From contig CAZGKW010000016.1 of the NCBI GenBank assembly GCA_964526295.1, positions 25,375 through 89,374 of the forward strand: a DNA stretch of 64,000 nt, read 5' to 3'. Made by a program: the position numbers and the translations under genes. Shown piece after piece: positions 7,160-16,703 of the stretch. Source of the stretch: CAZGKW01 sp964526295. Lineage in GTDB: Bacteria; Planctomycetota; Phycisphaerae; FEN-1346. The notes under the pieces were generated by a model. The model ran no database searches. It was not told the origin of the DNA and was given only the letters and a program-made list of their open reading frames with translations. Each line of letters opens with the position of its first letter. The first letter of the stretch is position 1.

Positions 7160-9346
7160 TCACCGGGTTTTCGGTGTCGGGCCGCCCACCCTGCGCGGCT
7201 GCACCTCGCCGCCGCCCATGATCGTTCCGATCTCCGCCGGCGTCAGCCCGAAGTCATAATAGCGCAGGTCGTCGAGCAGGCCCTTAAAGGCCGGGGTGTT
7301 CCTGGGCCCCCACCACGTGCCTCCCAGTTCGAGGTTGTTCTCGACCGCGAAATGGGGCGGCAGGTACTTGTTGACGATCACCCGGTTGAGCATCTCATTC
7401 TCATCGAGATAATAACGAAAAGTGTTCCCATCGAACGTAAACGCCAGGTGATGCCATTCGTCCACGTTCGGCCACGCCGCCGTGACCGTCTGCTGGTGGA
7501 TCTCCATGGTCAACTCGTCGGTGCGCTTCCGGCCGACCCGCAGTGCGCTTGCGGCCTCCTGCCCCAGGTCGAAGATCGTGCCCCACTGCTGGGCCTTGAC
7601 CCAGAACGAGACTGTCCATTGCGAGACCGGGTACTGAGCGGGCACGTCCGACACGGTGATGGGGAAGAGGTCGGGACTTCGCTCGACGACGGCTTCCCAA
7701 TCGCCGTGGCCGCCGCTGAACTCCAGGGCCCCGCCCAGTTTGCCGCCGCCGGGGGCGAACGACGCCGTGTTGCGGACGGTCGCGTCGCGGCCGTTGCCGG
7801 AAGCGTCCGCCGCCACGTGGCCGGCCGCCTCGTCGAACTTCAAGTGCAGGACCTTGCGGCGCGCGGTCGGGACCGGCGAGACCGACAGCCGCGCCGGGTT
7901 GCTCGTCGCGATGCCTCGGGCGTTGGTCACGCGACACCGGTAAAGCTTACCGTCGTCCGAAAGCGCGACAACGGGTTGGAACTCGGGCGCGGAGGCGCCG
8001 GGAACGTTCGACCAGCTCGCCCCGCCGTCGGCGCTGTCCTGCCATTGATAGGTCAGCCCCGTTTCGCCAGCGGCCAAGCAGTAGAAGTACGGCGTCCAGC
8101 CGGGGTATACGCCCTGGTCGCGCGGCTGCATCGTGATCGCCGGCGGCCCGGAAGGCGTCTTGAGGCCGACCAGCACGTCCGGATCGAGGACGTAGTGCCG
8201 GACGACGTTCCAGCCGATGACCGGGCTTGGGACGACCTCGGAGTTGCCGGCCGCGGCGACATGCAGGCGGCGGTCGCGGTCCTGGCTGATCGTCGGATAG
8301 GTCGAGCCCCCCTTCAGACGCAGGACGTGGTTCCATGAGATGCCGTCCCGGCTGATCAGGACATTGGTTTGCCGCGCCCCGCGGTCGTCCACCGCCATGA
8401 CATGCCAGCCTTGGGCCGGGCCACCGCCGATGTCCAGGCTGGCCACCTCGGCGCCGCGCCCGCCGGCGGTAGCGGTACTCGAGAGTTTCGTCCAGCTTGC
8501 GCCGCCGTCGGTCGAGCGGAAGACCGGGCCGGCGCCGTTACCCCGCCGCGTGATAGCCAGCAGGTTGTTGTAGCGTGGATCCAGCACCACAAAGGTCGGT
8601 TGAATCACATGCTGGGACGGATTGGTGATCGGCAATGCGATGCGACGCCAGCCTTCGCCGCCGATATATTCTTCCGGGGGAATGACTTCGATCGCGGGGA
8701 GGACCCGTTGCCGCACGTTCGTTGCGGTTTCGGCAATCTCCGAGCCCACGAGCAGAGTTCCTGCGGGAAAGGCGGCGTTGGCCTTCGGCAAGCAGAGCGG
8801 TCGGTTCTTGGCCGCCCCACGAAACGGGTAACCCGGGCCCGAAGGGGGATTGATGCGAGCGCTCCACGTTTTGCCGCCGTCGCCGGAGGTCCGCAGGAAG
8901 AAATTGTTCGTCCGCCATCCGCCCGGATGCAGGTGCAAGATGAGCGGGGCCTTGGCTTCTGCGGGTTGGAAAAGCGGGGACTGCCACATGGGGCCCGGCT
9001 TGTCGACCCCAGGTTCGCCCCCTTCCCGGCCGCCGTTGTCCACTTCCAGCCCCTTGACCCAAACGCCCTTCTCTTTGACGGTCACCCAGACGCTCACGTC
9101 CGATTCCCCCTCCTCCGTGCCGCCGAACCACGACACGACCAGGTTGCCGTTGTGGGCGTGAGCGTGCATCGCGCCGTGGGTCAGGTGTTGCCACGGGAAG
9201 TTGTTGGGCGACGCCACCTCCTCGACAAGCACCGCTTCGGTGCGGCCCACATGGCCTCCGGCGTGAACCGGCGCCGCGGCGGCCAACAGGACCGCAACGG
9301 CCGGAAACAGACGCAGGCGAGTACCGGCCGGCATATGCCTCTTCAT
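7160..9346 (-). CDS. secreted sialidase-like beta-propeller with Ig-like and LamG regions
   Basis: A 728-residue exported protein. A signal peptide (basic MKRHMPAGTRLR, hydrophobic core, AHAG-type cleavage near residue 28) is followed by a BNR/sialidase-like region with Asp-box motifs: SGDGGKTWSA near residue 140, STDGGASWTKL near 265 and SADGGASWSNV near 405. The last lies in an Ig-like segment that continues to LYRCRVTNARG near residue 440. The last third is a concanavalin-type LamG domain (KLHLKFDEAAGH-like opening, DEWHHLAFTFDG, LDDLRYYDFGLT). The family includes exo-sialidases and related glycan or sulfatase-associated proteins; catalytic residues were not assigned. The ATG at 9344-9346 has GGGAGAAGG upstream. 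Likely extracellular or periplasmic, acting on glycans. Confidence 0.75.
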   Translation of the reverse strand: MKRHMPAGTRLRLFPAVAVLLAAAAPVHAGGHVGRTEAVLVEEVASPNNFPWQHLTHGAMHAHAHNGNLVVSWFGGTEEGESDVSVWVTVKEKGVWVKGLEVDNGGREGGEPGVDKPGPMWQSPLFQPAEAKAPLILHLHPGGWRTNNFFLRTSGDGGKTWSARINPPSGPGYPFRGAAKNRPLCLPKANAAFPAGTLLVGSEIAETATNVRQRVLPAIEVIPPEEYIGGEGWRRIALPITNPSQHVIQPTFVVLDPRYNNLLAITRRGNGAGPVFRSTDGGASWTKLSSTATAGGRGAEVASLDIGGGPAQGWHVMAVDDRGARQTNVLISRDGISWNHVLRLKGGSTYPTISQDRDRRLHVAAAGNSEVVPSPVIGWNVVRHYVLDPDVLVGLKTPSGPPAITMQPRDQGVYPGWTPYFYCLAAGETGLTYQWQDSADGGASWSNVPGASAPEFQPVVALSDDGKLYRCRVTNARGIATSNPARLSVSPVPTARRKVLHLKFDEAAGHVAADASGNGRDATVRNTASFAPGGGKLGGALEFSGGHGDWEAVVERSPDLFPITVSDVPAQYPVSQWTVSFWVKAQQWGTIFDLGQEAASALRVGRKRTDELTMEIHQQTVTAAWPNVDEWHHLAFTFDGNTFRYYLDENEMLNRVIVNKYLPPHFAVENNLELGGTWWGPRNTPAFKGLLDDLRYYDFGLTPAEIGTIMGGGEVQPRRVGGPTPKTR

Positions 9347-9826
9347 GACCTTCTCCCTGTTTGCGGAGGAGTGGGGCCTGCGCCCCTGTCCGCCGGGTCC
9401 TGTGGAAACCGACCCGCGATCCTCGTTGACCAGGATGTTCGCACGACTCGCGCATCCTACCTGCCGTGCCCGGATTGGCGAAGGGGAAAAGGCCGGCCTG
9501 CACGGTGAAAGGACAAACAGGCTGCGGCGGTGGGTTGCCCCCTGACGCGCAACTTGGATCACCTCAAGCTCTCAGCATCCTCGAACCGGAGCAAGGCATG
9601 AGCTGCTCGATCAGTGTGACGCCCTGAGACGTCCCGAACGGGCCGGGGCGGATTCGGGCAGACGCAACGGAGAGCCGAGGTCCTCGCTCCCGCCCCGAGA
9701 TTCGCAGGATACCGCCCGTTCGGGTCCCGGGGGAAGAACGAGGGGCCCACCCACTCCGGGTTGAGCAGTAAACCTTCAACTTCCGGGGACGTCCGTTGCG
9801 CGTTCCGGCCGGTTGCCCTCGCCCCC
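9347..9826. other. 480 bp gap without a recognised gene
   Basis: Between the zinc dehydrogenase (stop 9827) and the sialidase-like gene (start 9346) there is no ORF with family features or a good ribosome site. On the minus strand around 9597-9625 a short peptide GVTLIEQLM resembles the prepilin-like FTLIEL start of many planctomycete secreted proteins. No hydrophobic helix follows, so I treat it as coincidence or a worn remnant. Confidence 0.5.
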
Positions 9827-10858
9827 CTATGGCCGGATGACCGCCTTCAGGACGCCGCCCGAGTACCGCTCGACCATCTCGAACGCCTTGGGCGCGTCCT
9901 CGAGGCCGAACGTGTGCGTGATCCAGCTCCCCACGTCCATCCGCCCCGAGGCCACCAGGCCGATCGCCTGCCGCGCCGCGAAGCGCGACCGCCGCACGTA
10001 CTGGACCCGCAGCTCCTTGCGGCGGCCATTGTGGGCGTCCAGGACGATCTCGTCCTCCTCCGGGATGCCCACCAGGGCCACCCGCCCGCCGATGGCCGCG
10101 ATCTCGTACGCCTGGGGGGCCCCGGCCGCCTTGTTCGTGCACTCGTAGACCAGGTCCGCCCCCCGGCCGCCCGTCAGCTCCTTGACCGCCTCGATCGGGT
10201 CGGACTGGTCGACGTTGACCGCGTCGTCGGCGCCGAGCTTCCGGGCCAGCTCCAGGCGGTAGTCGAGCCGGTCGGTGACGATGAGGCGCCCCGCGCCGCC
10301 GATGCGGGCCATCTGCATGCACCCCAGGCCCACCGCCCCGCAGCCCACGACCGCGGCGGTCTCGCCCGGGACGGTGCCGACCAGGTTGGCCGCATGGACG
10401 GTCACCTGGAGCGGCTCGAGCATCGCCGCCTCGTCGAAGCTCAGGGCCTCGGGAATGGGCACGCACTGCTCGGCCTCCAACGCGGCGAACTCGCACATCA
10501 GGCCGTCGTGGGGCGGCGTGCTGCCGAACCGGACGTTCGGGCAGATGTTCGGCCGGCCGGTGGTGCAGAACTCGCACTTGCCGCAGAAGAGGGCCGGCTC
10601 GATGGCGACGCGCCGGCCGACCTCCAGCCCCTCGACGCCTTCGCCCAGCTCGGCGACCTCGCCGGAGGCCTCGTGGCCCGGAACCTGGGGCCGCTCGACC
10701 ACCTGGTCGCCGATCCGCATGTGGGTGTAGTAGTGGACGTCGGACCCGCAGACGCCCACCGAGCGGACCCGCACGAGCACCTGCCCCGGCAGGGGCCTGG
10801 GCTTCTCGCGCTCTTCGATCCGCAAGTCGCGTACGCCGTGTAGGACGAGTGCTTTCAT
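9827..10858 (-). CDS. zinc-dependent medium-chain dehydrogenase (sorbitol/threonine dehydrogenase-like)
   Basis: A 343-residue alcohol/polyol dehydrogenase. Catalytic-zinc ligands are visible in VGVCGSDVHYY (Cys) and VPGHEASGEV (His and Glu). The structural zinc lobe has four Cys in CGKCEFCTTGRPNIC. The Rossmann NAD-binding loop is VVGCGAVGLGCMQ near residue 170. Length is normal for the polyol dehydrogenase branch. It reverses sugar-alcohol/ketose oxidation or a related step; the exact substrate is not determined. It lies in the same orientation as the sugar-enzyme genes to its left but 480 bp away. Confidence 0.88.
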   Translation of the reverse strand: MKALVLHGVRDLRIEEREKPRPLPGQVLVRVRSVGVCGSDVHYYTHMRIGDQVVERPQVPGHEASGEVAELGEGVEGLEVGRRVAIEPALFCGKCEFCTTGRPNICPNVRFGSTPPHDGLMCEFAALEAEQCVPIPEALSFDEAAMLEPLQVTVHAANLVGTVPGETAAVVGCGAVGLGCMQMARIGGAGRLIVTDRLDYRLELARKLGADDAVNVDQSDPIEAVKELTGGRGADLVYECTNKAAGAPQAYEIAAIGGRVALVGIPEEDEIVLDAHNGRRKELRVQYVRRSRFAARQAIGLVASGRMDVGSWITHTFGLEDAPKAFEMVERYSGGVLKAVIRP

Positions 10859-10870
10859 TGTATTTTAGTA

Positions 10871-10970
10871 CCTGAGTGCCTGAGTGCCTGAACGACCGCC
10901 CCGGCCCGCAGTCATTCCGAGCGACGCTGAGCGAGCGCAGCGAATCGAAGCGGAATCGAGGAATCTCGCC
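10871..10970. repeat. dispersed GC-rich intergenic repeat segment
   Basis: Just upstream of the dehydrogenase, GAGTGCCTGAGTGCCTGA is a short tandem repeat (around 10871-10888). It is followed by a palindromic-looking segment beginning CATTCCGAGCGACGCTGAGC and ending GAATCGAGGAATCTC. A related segment (CCTCGACTTCGCTCGGGATG) appears near 33299. Such CATTCCGAGCG / GAGGAATCTC elements are common intergenic repeats in bacterial genomes. No function can be assigned. Confidence 0.4.
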
Positions 10971-10996
10971 GTGCGTGCTCCTTCAGGGCAGTAGCC

Positions 10997-11251
10997 CTAC
11001 GCCTTCCTCGCCAGGCCTTCCGCCTTCTCCTCCAGAGATCGGACCAGGTCCTGGATGGCCTCGACCTCCTTCTCCTCGAAGTACGCCTCTGCGCACTGCC
11101 CGCACACCCATGCGGGCACCCTGTCGAGCGCCAGGTGACAGCCGTCCCGGTCGATGTGCACGGGCGCCGTCCCGCGTTTCATCTCTCCACGACAATGGAT
11201 GCACCGCAGGAGTTCCCCGCCTTTGTCGTTCGTGCCCAGGCACTCGGTCAC
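10997..11251 (-). CDS. YgiT-type zinc finger protein
   Basis: A small protein (84 residues from the GTG at 11249-11251) with two CxxC pairs, LRCIHCRGEMKRG and VPAWVCGQCAEAYF. This is the layout of the N-terminal zinc domain of YgiT/MqsA-like proteins. The C-terminal MqsA helix-turn-helix is absent; instead there is a short acidic helix (EEKEVEAIQDLVRSLEEKAE). In some relatives such zinc domains pair with a small toxin, but no MqsR- or DUF4258-like partner is adjacent. The start is uncertain: an in-frame ATG at 11290 or a CTG closer to the first CxxC are alternatives. Confidence 0.65.
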   Translation of the reverse strand: MTECLGTNDKGGELLRCIHCRGEMKRGTAPVHIDRDGCHLALDRVPAWVCGQCAEAYFEEKEVEAIQDLVRSLEEKAEGLARKA

Positions 11252-11324
11252 CCAGGTACTTCGGTACTCGGATGCCCGCGCGGCCCGCAAGCGGGCCGGC
11301 GAAACGCGCCTCGGGCCCGATCGC

Positions 11325-12665
11325 TCAGAATTCCGTCGCGCCGCTGAACTGCACCCCGCGAATCCGCACCGTCGGCACGACGACCGGGCCGCGGACCAGC
11401 GTCAGTTCCTTCGACATCCCGTCGATCCGCCCCAGGGCCTCCAGCACGTTCTCCGTGTACCGGAGGTTCTTCACGGGGCCGGCAATCCGGCCGTTCTCCA
11501 CGAGGAACGTTCCGTCGCGGGTCATCCCCGTCAGGACGGTCCGCATCGAGTCGAGGATATTCGTATAGTGGAACCGCGTCACCAGGAGGCCGCGCTCGGT
11601 CCCGGCCACGAGCCCCTCGGCGGTCTCCTCGCCCCCGCCCAGGAAAAGATGCATCGGAAAACACTCGTAGCTCGACGAGGCGGGCAGGGCGTGCCCCGTG
11701 CTCGAGGGACGCCCGAGGCGTTTGGCCCGATAGTGGTTCGTTGCGACGCCCTTCGCGACGCCCGCCTCGATCAGCGTGAGCCGCCGCTTCGGCGTCCCCT
11801 CGTAATCGAACGGCAGGGGCAGCGTGCGGTCGTCGAGCGAATCGTCCCACAGCGTGACCTGCTCGCCGGTGACCTTCTCGCCCAGGCGGCCCGCCAGGGG
11901 GCTGCGGCCCTCGTCGACGTCCTTCCCGCTGAACGCGACATAGGCCAGGTACTCGAGCCACTCGGCAATCGCCGCCGGCTCCAGGACAACGTCGTACCGC
12001 CCGGGCTCCAGGGCGCGTGGGCCGCGGCCGGCGTCGGCCTTCCCGGCGGCTCTTTGGCCGATCGCCGCGGCGTCCAGGTCCCCCGCGCGTCGCGCGACGC
12101 CCTCGGCGTAGCCCTCGCCGTCGCCGGCGGCCACGACCGTCCCGATCTCCGCCCGGGTCCGGCTGAACGCCGCCGCCACGCCCGCCGTGCTGGCGATGGC
12201 GAGCGATTCGTCCTCCGTTTCGACCGCCCCGGCGGCCTGACCCCCGACGGCTTCGGCGGCCGCGATGATCTGGCCGGCCATGTCGGCCCGGGCTTCGGGC
12301 GAGGTGTTGGCGGTCGCCTCGTCCCAGGCATCCACCTCCGGCACCGGCTGGGGCTCAGGCAGGCCGGGCCAGTCGTCGACGACCTCGGAGGCCAAGGCGA
12401 TGTCGCGGGCCGCCCGGATCGTCTCGTCCAGGGCGTCCGGCTCCAGGCCCGAGGCCGTCGCGACGCCGAGCCGCTTCCCGACGACGACGCGGACAATCGC
12501 CCCGGCCTCCTCCGTCCCGACGTTCTGGTGGATGCGGTTGCCGCTGAACCGCGTCAGGAACGAGCGGCCCTCCGAGACGAGGACCTCCGTCTCGTCGGCG
12601 TCGCTGCGGTCGAAGGTCGCCTTGGCGATGTCGAGGAGTCGGGCCTGGCGGTCGTGGGGGGTCAT
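11325..12665 (-). CDS. tldE: TldE/PmbA-type metalloprotease subunit
   Basis: A 446-residue member of the TldD/PmbA family, the non-catalytic partner of TldD. Typical segments are VLVSEGRSFLTRFSGNRIHQ near the N-terminus, the central VVLEPAAIAEWLEYLAYVAF and the C-terminal HYTNILDSMRTVLTGMTRDG followed by GRIAGPVKNLRYTENVLEAL. The HExxxH zinc motif of TldD is absent, as expected for TldE. TldD and TldE form a heterodimeric protease that degrades unfolded peptides and matures some modified peptides. The ATG (12663-12665) overlaps the TldD stop as ATGA, so the pair is coupled. Confidence 0.9.
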   Translation of the reverse strand: MTPHDRQARLLDIAKATFDRSDADETEVLVSEGRSFLTRFSGNRIHQNVGTEEAGAIVRVVVGKRLGVATASGLEPDALDETIRAARDIALASEVVDDWPGLPEPQPVPEVDAWDEATANTSPEARADMAGQIIAAAEAVGGQAAGAVETEDESLAIASTAGVAAAFSRTRAEIGTVVAAGDGEGYAEGVARRAGDLDAAAIGQRAAGKADAGRGPRALEPGRYDVVLEPAAIAEWLEYLAYVAFSGKDVDEGRSPLAGRLGEKVTGEQVTLWDDSLDDRTLPLPFDYEGTPKRRLTLIEAGVAKGVATNHYRAKRLGRPSSTGHALPASSSYECFPMHLFLGGGEETAEGLVAGTERGLLVTRFHYTNILDSMRTVLTGMTRDGTFLVENGRIAGPVKNLRYTENVLEALGRIDGMSKELTLVRGPVVVPTVRIRGVQFSGATEF

Positions 12666-14104
12666 GCCTGGACTCCCACCCGGACGTCCCGGAACCGGGC
12701 CGGGGCCACCCCGTGACCGACGCGGGCGGTCTGGCCCGGCTCGCCCTTGCCGCAGTTCGGCGTGCCCCAGAGCTGCCACGCCTCGGGTCCGCAGACGGCG
12801 TCGCAGGCGCTCCAGAACTCGGGCGTCATCCCGGTGTAGTTGGCGTTCTTGTAAAGCGTGCCCAGCTTGCCGCCCTTGATCTCGCGGCAGAGCTCCACCC
12901 CGAACTGGAAGTTCAAGCGTTTCTGGTCGATCGACCAGCTCTTGTTGGTGGCCATGAAGAGGCCGTCGCCGGTGTCGGCGATCAGGTCCTCCAGGCTCCC
13001 CGCCTCGCCCGGCAGGAGGTTGACGTTGGTCATGCGAATCAGCGGGATGCGGCTCCAGGAACTGGCCCGCATGGCCCCCGAGGAGGTCTGCCCGATGGCC
13101 GGGGCCGTCTCGCGGCTCGACAGGTACCCCACGAAGAGGCCCCGGTCGATGATGGGCGTCGCCTGGGCCGCGACGCCCTCGTCGTCGTAGCCGAACGTGC
13201 CCAACCCGCCGGCCACGGTGGCGTCGGCCACGATGTTGACGTGCTCCGACCCGTAGCGGAACCCCCCCAGCTTGTCGGTCGTGAGAAAGGAGTCGCCCGC
13301 GTACGAGAGTTCCATGCCGAGGACGCGGTCCAGCTCGATGGGATGGCCGCACGATTCGTGGACCTGGAGGGCGAGCTGCCCGCCGTCGAGGACGATCGTC
13401 CGCGTGCCTTCGGGCAGGGGCGGGGCGGCCAGCAGCGCTTCGGCCTCGTCGGCCACCCGGGGGGCCTCGCCCACGAGGTCCATCGCCTCGACGAACTCCC
13501 ACCCGCCCGTGGCGAAGTTGCCCCGGAAGCTGTTCGGGTAGGACCGGACCTGGAGGTCGCCGCCGGAGATGGCCGTCGCAGCGATGCCGCCGCCCGACTG
13601 CACGACCCGCTGCTCGATCCGGGCCCCCTCGGTGGAAGCGAAATGCTGGTGCGTCTCGAACGCCGAGAAGAACGCCTGGGCCAGCTTCAGGTTCGGCCCG
13701 CTCATGGCCTTCGTCGCGCCGGACAGGAGCGCCAGCTTCGTCTCGAGCGGCACGGCGAACGGGTCGGTCTCGTGCGGCGTCTCGTAACGGTCACGGGCCG
13801 GCTCGGCGGGGGCCAGGCGGACGGGCTCTTTGGCGAAGCGGGCACTGGCGCGGGCGATGGCGACCGCCTCCCGGACGACGGCCTCGATCGTCGCCATGTC
13901 CACCCGGTGCGAGGCGAAGAACCCCCACGAGCCGTCCACGAGAACTCGCACGCCGAAACCCGCCGACCGGTCGTCGGCCACGTGGTCGGGCCGGCCGTTC
14001 TTGACGGCCACCCGCTCGGACCGGTCGGACCGGATGCGGATGTCGCCGTAGGAGGCGCCGCCCTGCTCGATGAGGCTGCACGCACGCTCCAGCAGATCGT
14101 CCAC
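12662..14104 (-). CDS. tldD: TldD zinc metalloprotease subunit
   Basis: A 480-residue protease subunit. The zinc motif is LQVHESCGHPIE (HExxxH) near residue 250; the further ligand Cys is likely in PNCGKGEPGQ near the C-terminus. Also typical are GFGVRVLVDGSWGFFAS near residue 50 and GTFGYDDEGVAAQ near residue 305. The GTG at 14102-14104 was chosen because GGAAAGG lies upstream and it gives the family length; the open frame continues far upstream without a plausible start. First gene of the tldD-tldE pair. It faces away from the plus-strand gene at 14387, so 14105-14386 should hold divergent promoters. Confidence 0.92.
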   Translation of the reverse strand: MDDLLERACSLIEQGGASYGDIRIRSDRSERVAVKNGRPDHVADDRSAGFGVRVLVDGSWGFFASHRVDMATIEAVVREAVAIARASARFAKEPVRLAPAEPARDRYETPHETDPFAVPLETKLALLSGATKAMSGPNLKLAQAFFSAFETHQHFASTEGARIEQRVVQSGGGIAATAISGGDLQVRSYPNSFRGNFATGGWEFVEAMDLVGEAPRVADEAEALLAAPPLPEGTRTIVLDGGQLALQVHESCGHPIELDRVLGMELSYAGDSFLTTDKLGGFRYGSEHVNIVADATVAGGLGTFGYDDEGVAAQATPIIDRGLFVGYLSSRETAPAIGQTSSGAMRASSWSRIPLIRMTNVNLLPGEAGSLEDLIADTGDGLFMATNKSWSIDQKRLNFQFGVELCREIKGGKLGTLYKNANYTGMTPEFWSACDAVCGPEAWQLWGTPNCGKGEPGQTARVGHGVAPARFRDVRVGVQA

Positions 14105-14386
14105 GATGCGGGCCTTTCCACGGGGGCCGAGAGGGAAGTATAGGCGGCCGCGCGGCCGATTGCAACGCTCACAGCGAACGGGTGCACCTGTAGGGGCGAG
14201 GCATGCCTGGCCCCCGCAAGCCCCGGGCCGCCGGGATGGCCCCCGCCACGTGCAGCACGGCTGCTTCATCTCAGGCGCACCCCCGAACCGGCGGGGCCGA
14301 GGGTTTTGCTGAAGGCTACACGCGGGGCAGGGCGATTTACCAGCGCAGAGGGGCGCTGCGCCCCTTGGACGAGGAGGGTCCGCACC
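14105..14386. other. divergent intergenic region with a GTAGGGGC palindrome remnant
   Basis: The gap separates the leftward tldD operon from the rightward vWA-like gene. Around 14190-14215 lies GTAGGGGCGAGGCATGCCTG followed by GCCCCC, an imperfect copy of the GTAGGGGCAAG/CTTGCCCCTAC palindrome seen intact at 25200-25227. No promoter could be fixed with confidence. Confidence 0.4.
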
Positions 14387-16603
14387 GTGGAGGCGGTCCC
14401 GGTGACCCAGTGGCTCGCGATTCGTCCGGCGGTGCCCGTGTGGGCGGCCGTCCCGCTCGCCGCCGCACTCGTGGCGGCGACGGTGTGGGCCCTCCGCCGC
14501 TGGCCGGCGCCGGTGGCGCGCCAGCGGCGCGTCGTGCTCCGGGTGTTGCGGGCCGCGGCGGTCGCCTGTGCGGTGCTCGTCCTGCTTCGGCCGGTGATCG
14601 CGTGGCAGGGGCGGCGCGAGGTCCGCGGCGAGGTGGCGATCCTGCTCGACGCCTCCCGAAGCGGCGCCATCCGCGACGAAATCGGCCCCGGCGGGCGGCC
14701 CGTCGCTCGCGTCGAGGCCGTCCGGGGGGCGTTCGCGGACGCCGGCCCGGCGTGGGGGCGGCTGGCGTCGCGGCGGCCGATCCGCGTCTTCGCCTTCGGG
14801 AGCCGCCTCCGGGCGGTCGACACGGTCGCCCCGCCCCCGGAGGACCCGCGGACCGACCCGGGTCAGGCGCTCGCCGAGCTCCGGCGAATGGTGCGGCGAC
14901 CGGCCGCCGTGGTCCTCGTCGGCGACGGCCGGGCGAACCGGCGGCTCGCCGGCCCGCCCGACGAGGTGGCCCGCGAGTTGGCCGCGGCCGGCGCGCCCGT
15001 CCACACCGTCGGTGTGGGAAGCCCCGAGCCGACCGACCGCGTCCGCGACACGTTTGTGCGGGACCTCCGGGCCCCGAGCCGCGTCTTCGCCGGGAACCGT
15101 GCAGCCGTCCGGGCCGTCGTGGGGGCGCTCGGGATGGCGAGGCGGGGCGTCGAAGTCGTCCTGCGCGTCGACGGGCAGGAGGTGGACCGGCGGACGCTCC
15201 GCCCGGCGTCGCACCTCGAGACCCGCGAGGTGGCTTTCAGCCCGGCCCTCGACGACGAGGGCCTCGCGCGGATCAGCGTGAGCGTCGAGCCCGTCGACGG
15301 CGAGCCGGCCGAGGCCAACAATCGGGCCGAGACGCGAGTCCGCGTCGAGCGGGGCGGCGTGCGGGTGCTGTATCTGGAGGGCCGGCTCCGGCCGGAGGGC
15401 AAGTTCATCGCCCGGGCCCTCGGGCAGGCGACCGAGATCGAGCTGGACCGGCGGATCCTGGTCGGCCCGGCGGCGGCCGAGGCGGCGCCGACGGCCGAAG
15501 AGATCGCCGACTACGACGTCGTCCTCCTGGGCGACTTGCGGGCCGACTCGCTTCCGGCCGAGGCGCTCTCGCGGTTGGCCGATCGGGTGCAGAGCGAGGG
15601 GACGGGCCTCGGGGCGCTGGCGGGCCTCGATGCGTTCGGGCCCGGCGGGTGGGCCGACACGCCCCTTGCCGACCTCCTGCCCATGACGATCCAGCCGGAG
15701 GACGGCCAGGTGCCGGGGCCGGTCGCGTTCCGGCCGACGGCGGCGGGTGGCCGGCACTTCGTCCTGAACGTTGCGCCGAGCGTGTCATCGGCCGCGGTGT
15801 TCGAGAAGCTCCCGCCGCATCCGGGTGCGAGCGTCCTCGGCCCGGTGCATCCGGCGGGGCTCGTTCTGGCGGCGTCGGAGGCCGGGAAGCCGCTGCTCGC
15901 CGTCCGGGACCTCGGCCGCAGCCGGTCGGCCGTCTTGGCGGTCGAGACGACGTGGCTGTGGGTCCTCGCGCCGGAGGACCCCGCCGGGCCGGAGCACCAC
16001 GCGCGGTTCTGGCGGCACCTCGTGCTGTGGCTCGCCGGGCGGGAGGACGGGCCGAAGGGCGACCTGTGGGTCGCCGCCGACCGGGCCCGTTACGTGGCAC
16101 CCGGCCCCGACCGGCCCGTGCACGTCGAGGTCCGGGCCGGCGTCGGCGGCAAGGACGCCTCGCGGCTCGCCGTCGGGCTGACCGGCCCGGACGGTGCGAA
16201 GCGCGACGTCGTCCTGTCGGAGGCCGGGCCGGGCCTGTGGCGGAGGGTGCTGCGGCTGAGCGAGCCGGGCTCCTACACGCTCCGGGCGGAGGCGAGGGTG
16301 GACGGTGGCGACAGGACGGCCGAGACGACCTTCGAGCTGGAGGTCCGCGACCCCGAGCTGGCCGACGTGCTGGCCGACCACGACGCCCTGCGGCAGATCG
16401 CCCGGGTCGGCGGCGGGACGTTCCGGACGCTGGACGACCTGCCGGCGCTTCTGGACGATCTGGCCTCCGCGGCCGCTTCCGAGCCCGAGTCCGAGCCGGT
16501 GATGCAACGGGCCGAGGTGACCTCGACGCCGCTCTTCGTGGCGGCGTTTCTCGCCCTGCTGGCGTGCGAGTGGGTGCTGAGGCGTCACTGGGGCCTCGCC
16601 TGA
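14387..16603 (+). CDS. membrane protein with degenerate vWA and glutamine-amidotransferase-like domains
   Basis: A 738-residue protein with two N-terminal helices (about residues 12-35 and 50-68), a long extracytoplasmic region and a C-terminal helix (LFVAAFLALLACEWVLRR). Near residue 85, VAILLDASRSG carries the DxSxS MIDAS motif of vWA domains. Near residue 325, GVRVLYLEGRLRPEGKFIAR is the start of a class-I-glutamine-amidotransferase-like fold common in planctomycete and Bacteroidetes BatA-like membrane proteins; the catalytic Cys/His pair of real amidotransferases was not seen. The GTG at 14387-14389 has GGAGGG upstream. Role unknown; probably a membrane-anchored MIDAS scaffold. A neighbouring ATPase (MoxR) that often partners such proteins is not visible here. 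Confidence 0.65.
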   Translation: MEAVPVTQWLAIRPAVPVWAAVPLAAALVAATVWALRRWPAPVARQRRVVLRVLRAAAVACAVLVLLRPVIAWQGRREVRGEVAILLDASRSGAIRDEIGPGGRPVARVEAVRGAFADAGPAWGRLASRRPIRVFAFGSRLRAVDTVAPPPEDPRTDPGQALAELRRMVRRPAAVVLVGDGRANRRLAGPPDEVARELAAAGAPVHTVGVGSPEPTDRVRDTFVRDLRAPSRVFAGNRAAVRAVVGALGMARRGVEVVLRVDGQEVDRRTLRPASHLETREVAFSPALDDEGLARISVSVEPVDGEPAEANNRAETRVRVERGGVRVLYLEGRLRPEGKFIARALGQATEIELDRRILVGPAAAEAAPTAEEIADYDVVLLGDLRADSLPAEALSRLADRVQSEGTGLGALAGLDAFGPGGWADTPLADLLPMTIQPEDGQVPGPVAFRPTAAGGRHFVLNVAPSVSSAAVFEKLPPHPGASVLGPVHPAGLVLAASEAGKPLLAVRDLGRSRSAVLAVETTWLWVLAPEDPAGPEHHARFWRHLVLWLAGREDGPKGDLWVAADRARYVAPGPDRPVHVEVRAGVGGKDASRLAVGLTGPDGAKRDVVLSEAGPGLWRRVLRLSEPGSYTLRAEARVDGGDRTAETTFELEVRDPELADVLADHDALRQIARVGGGTFRTLDDLPALLDDLASAAASEPESEPVMQRAEVTSTPLFVAAFLALLACEWVLRRHWGLA

Positions 16604-16703
16604 GGTCACCGACTTGCCGCCAACCCCTTGTCTGTCCCCCCTTGCGCCTGTACCCTCCGTCCCGACCGCCCGGGTTGGGGCCCGGGCAGCGATGGGGGTC
16701 CCG

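Noticed and set aside
9597..9625. Peptide GVTLIEQLM on the minus strand, like the FTLIEL start of prepilin-type secreted proteins.
   Set aside because: No hydrophobic helix follows and there is no ribosome site or continuing domain.
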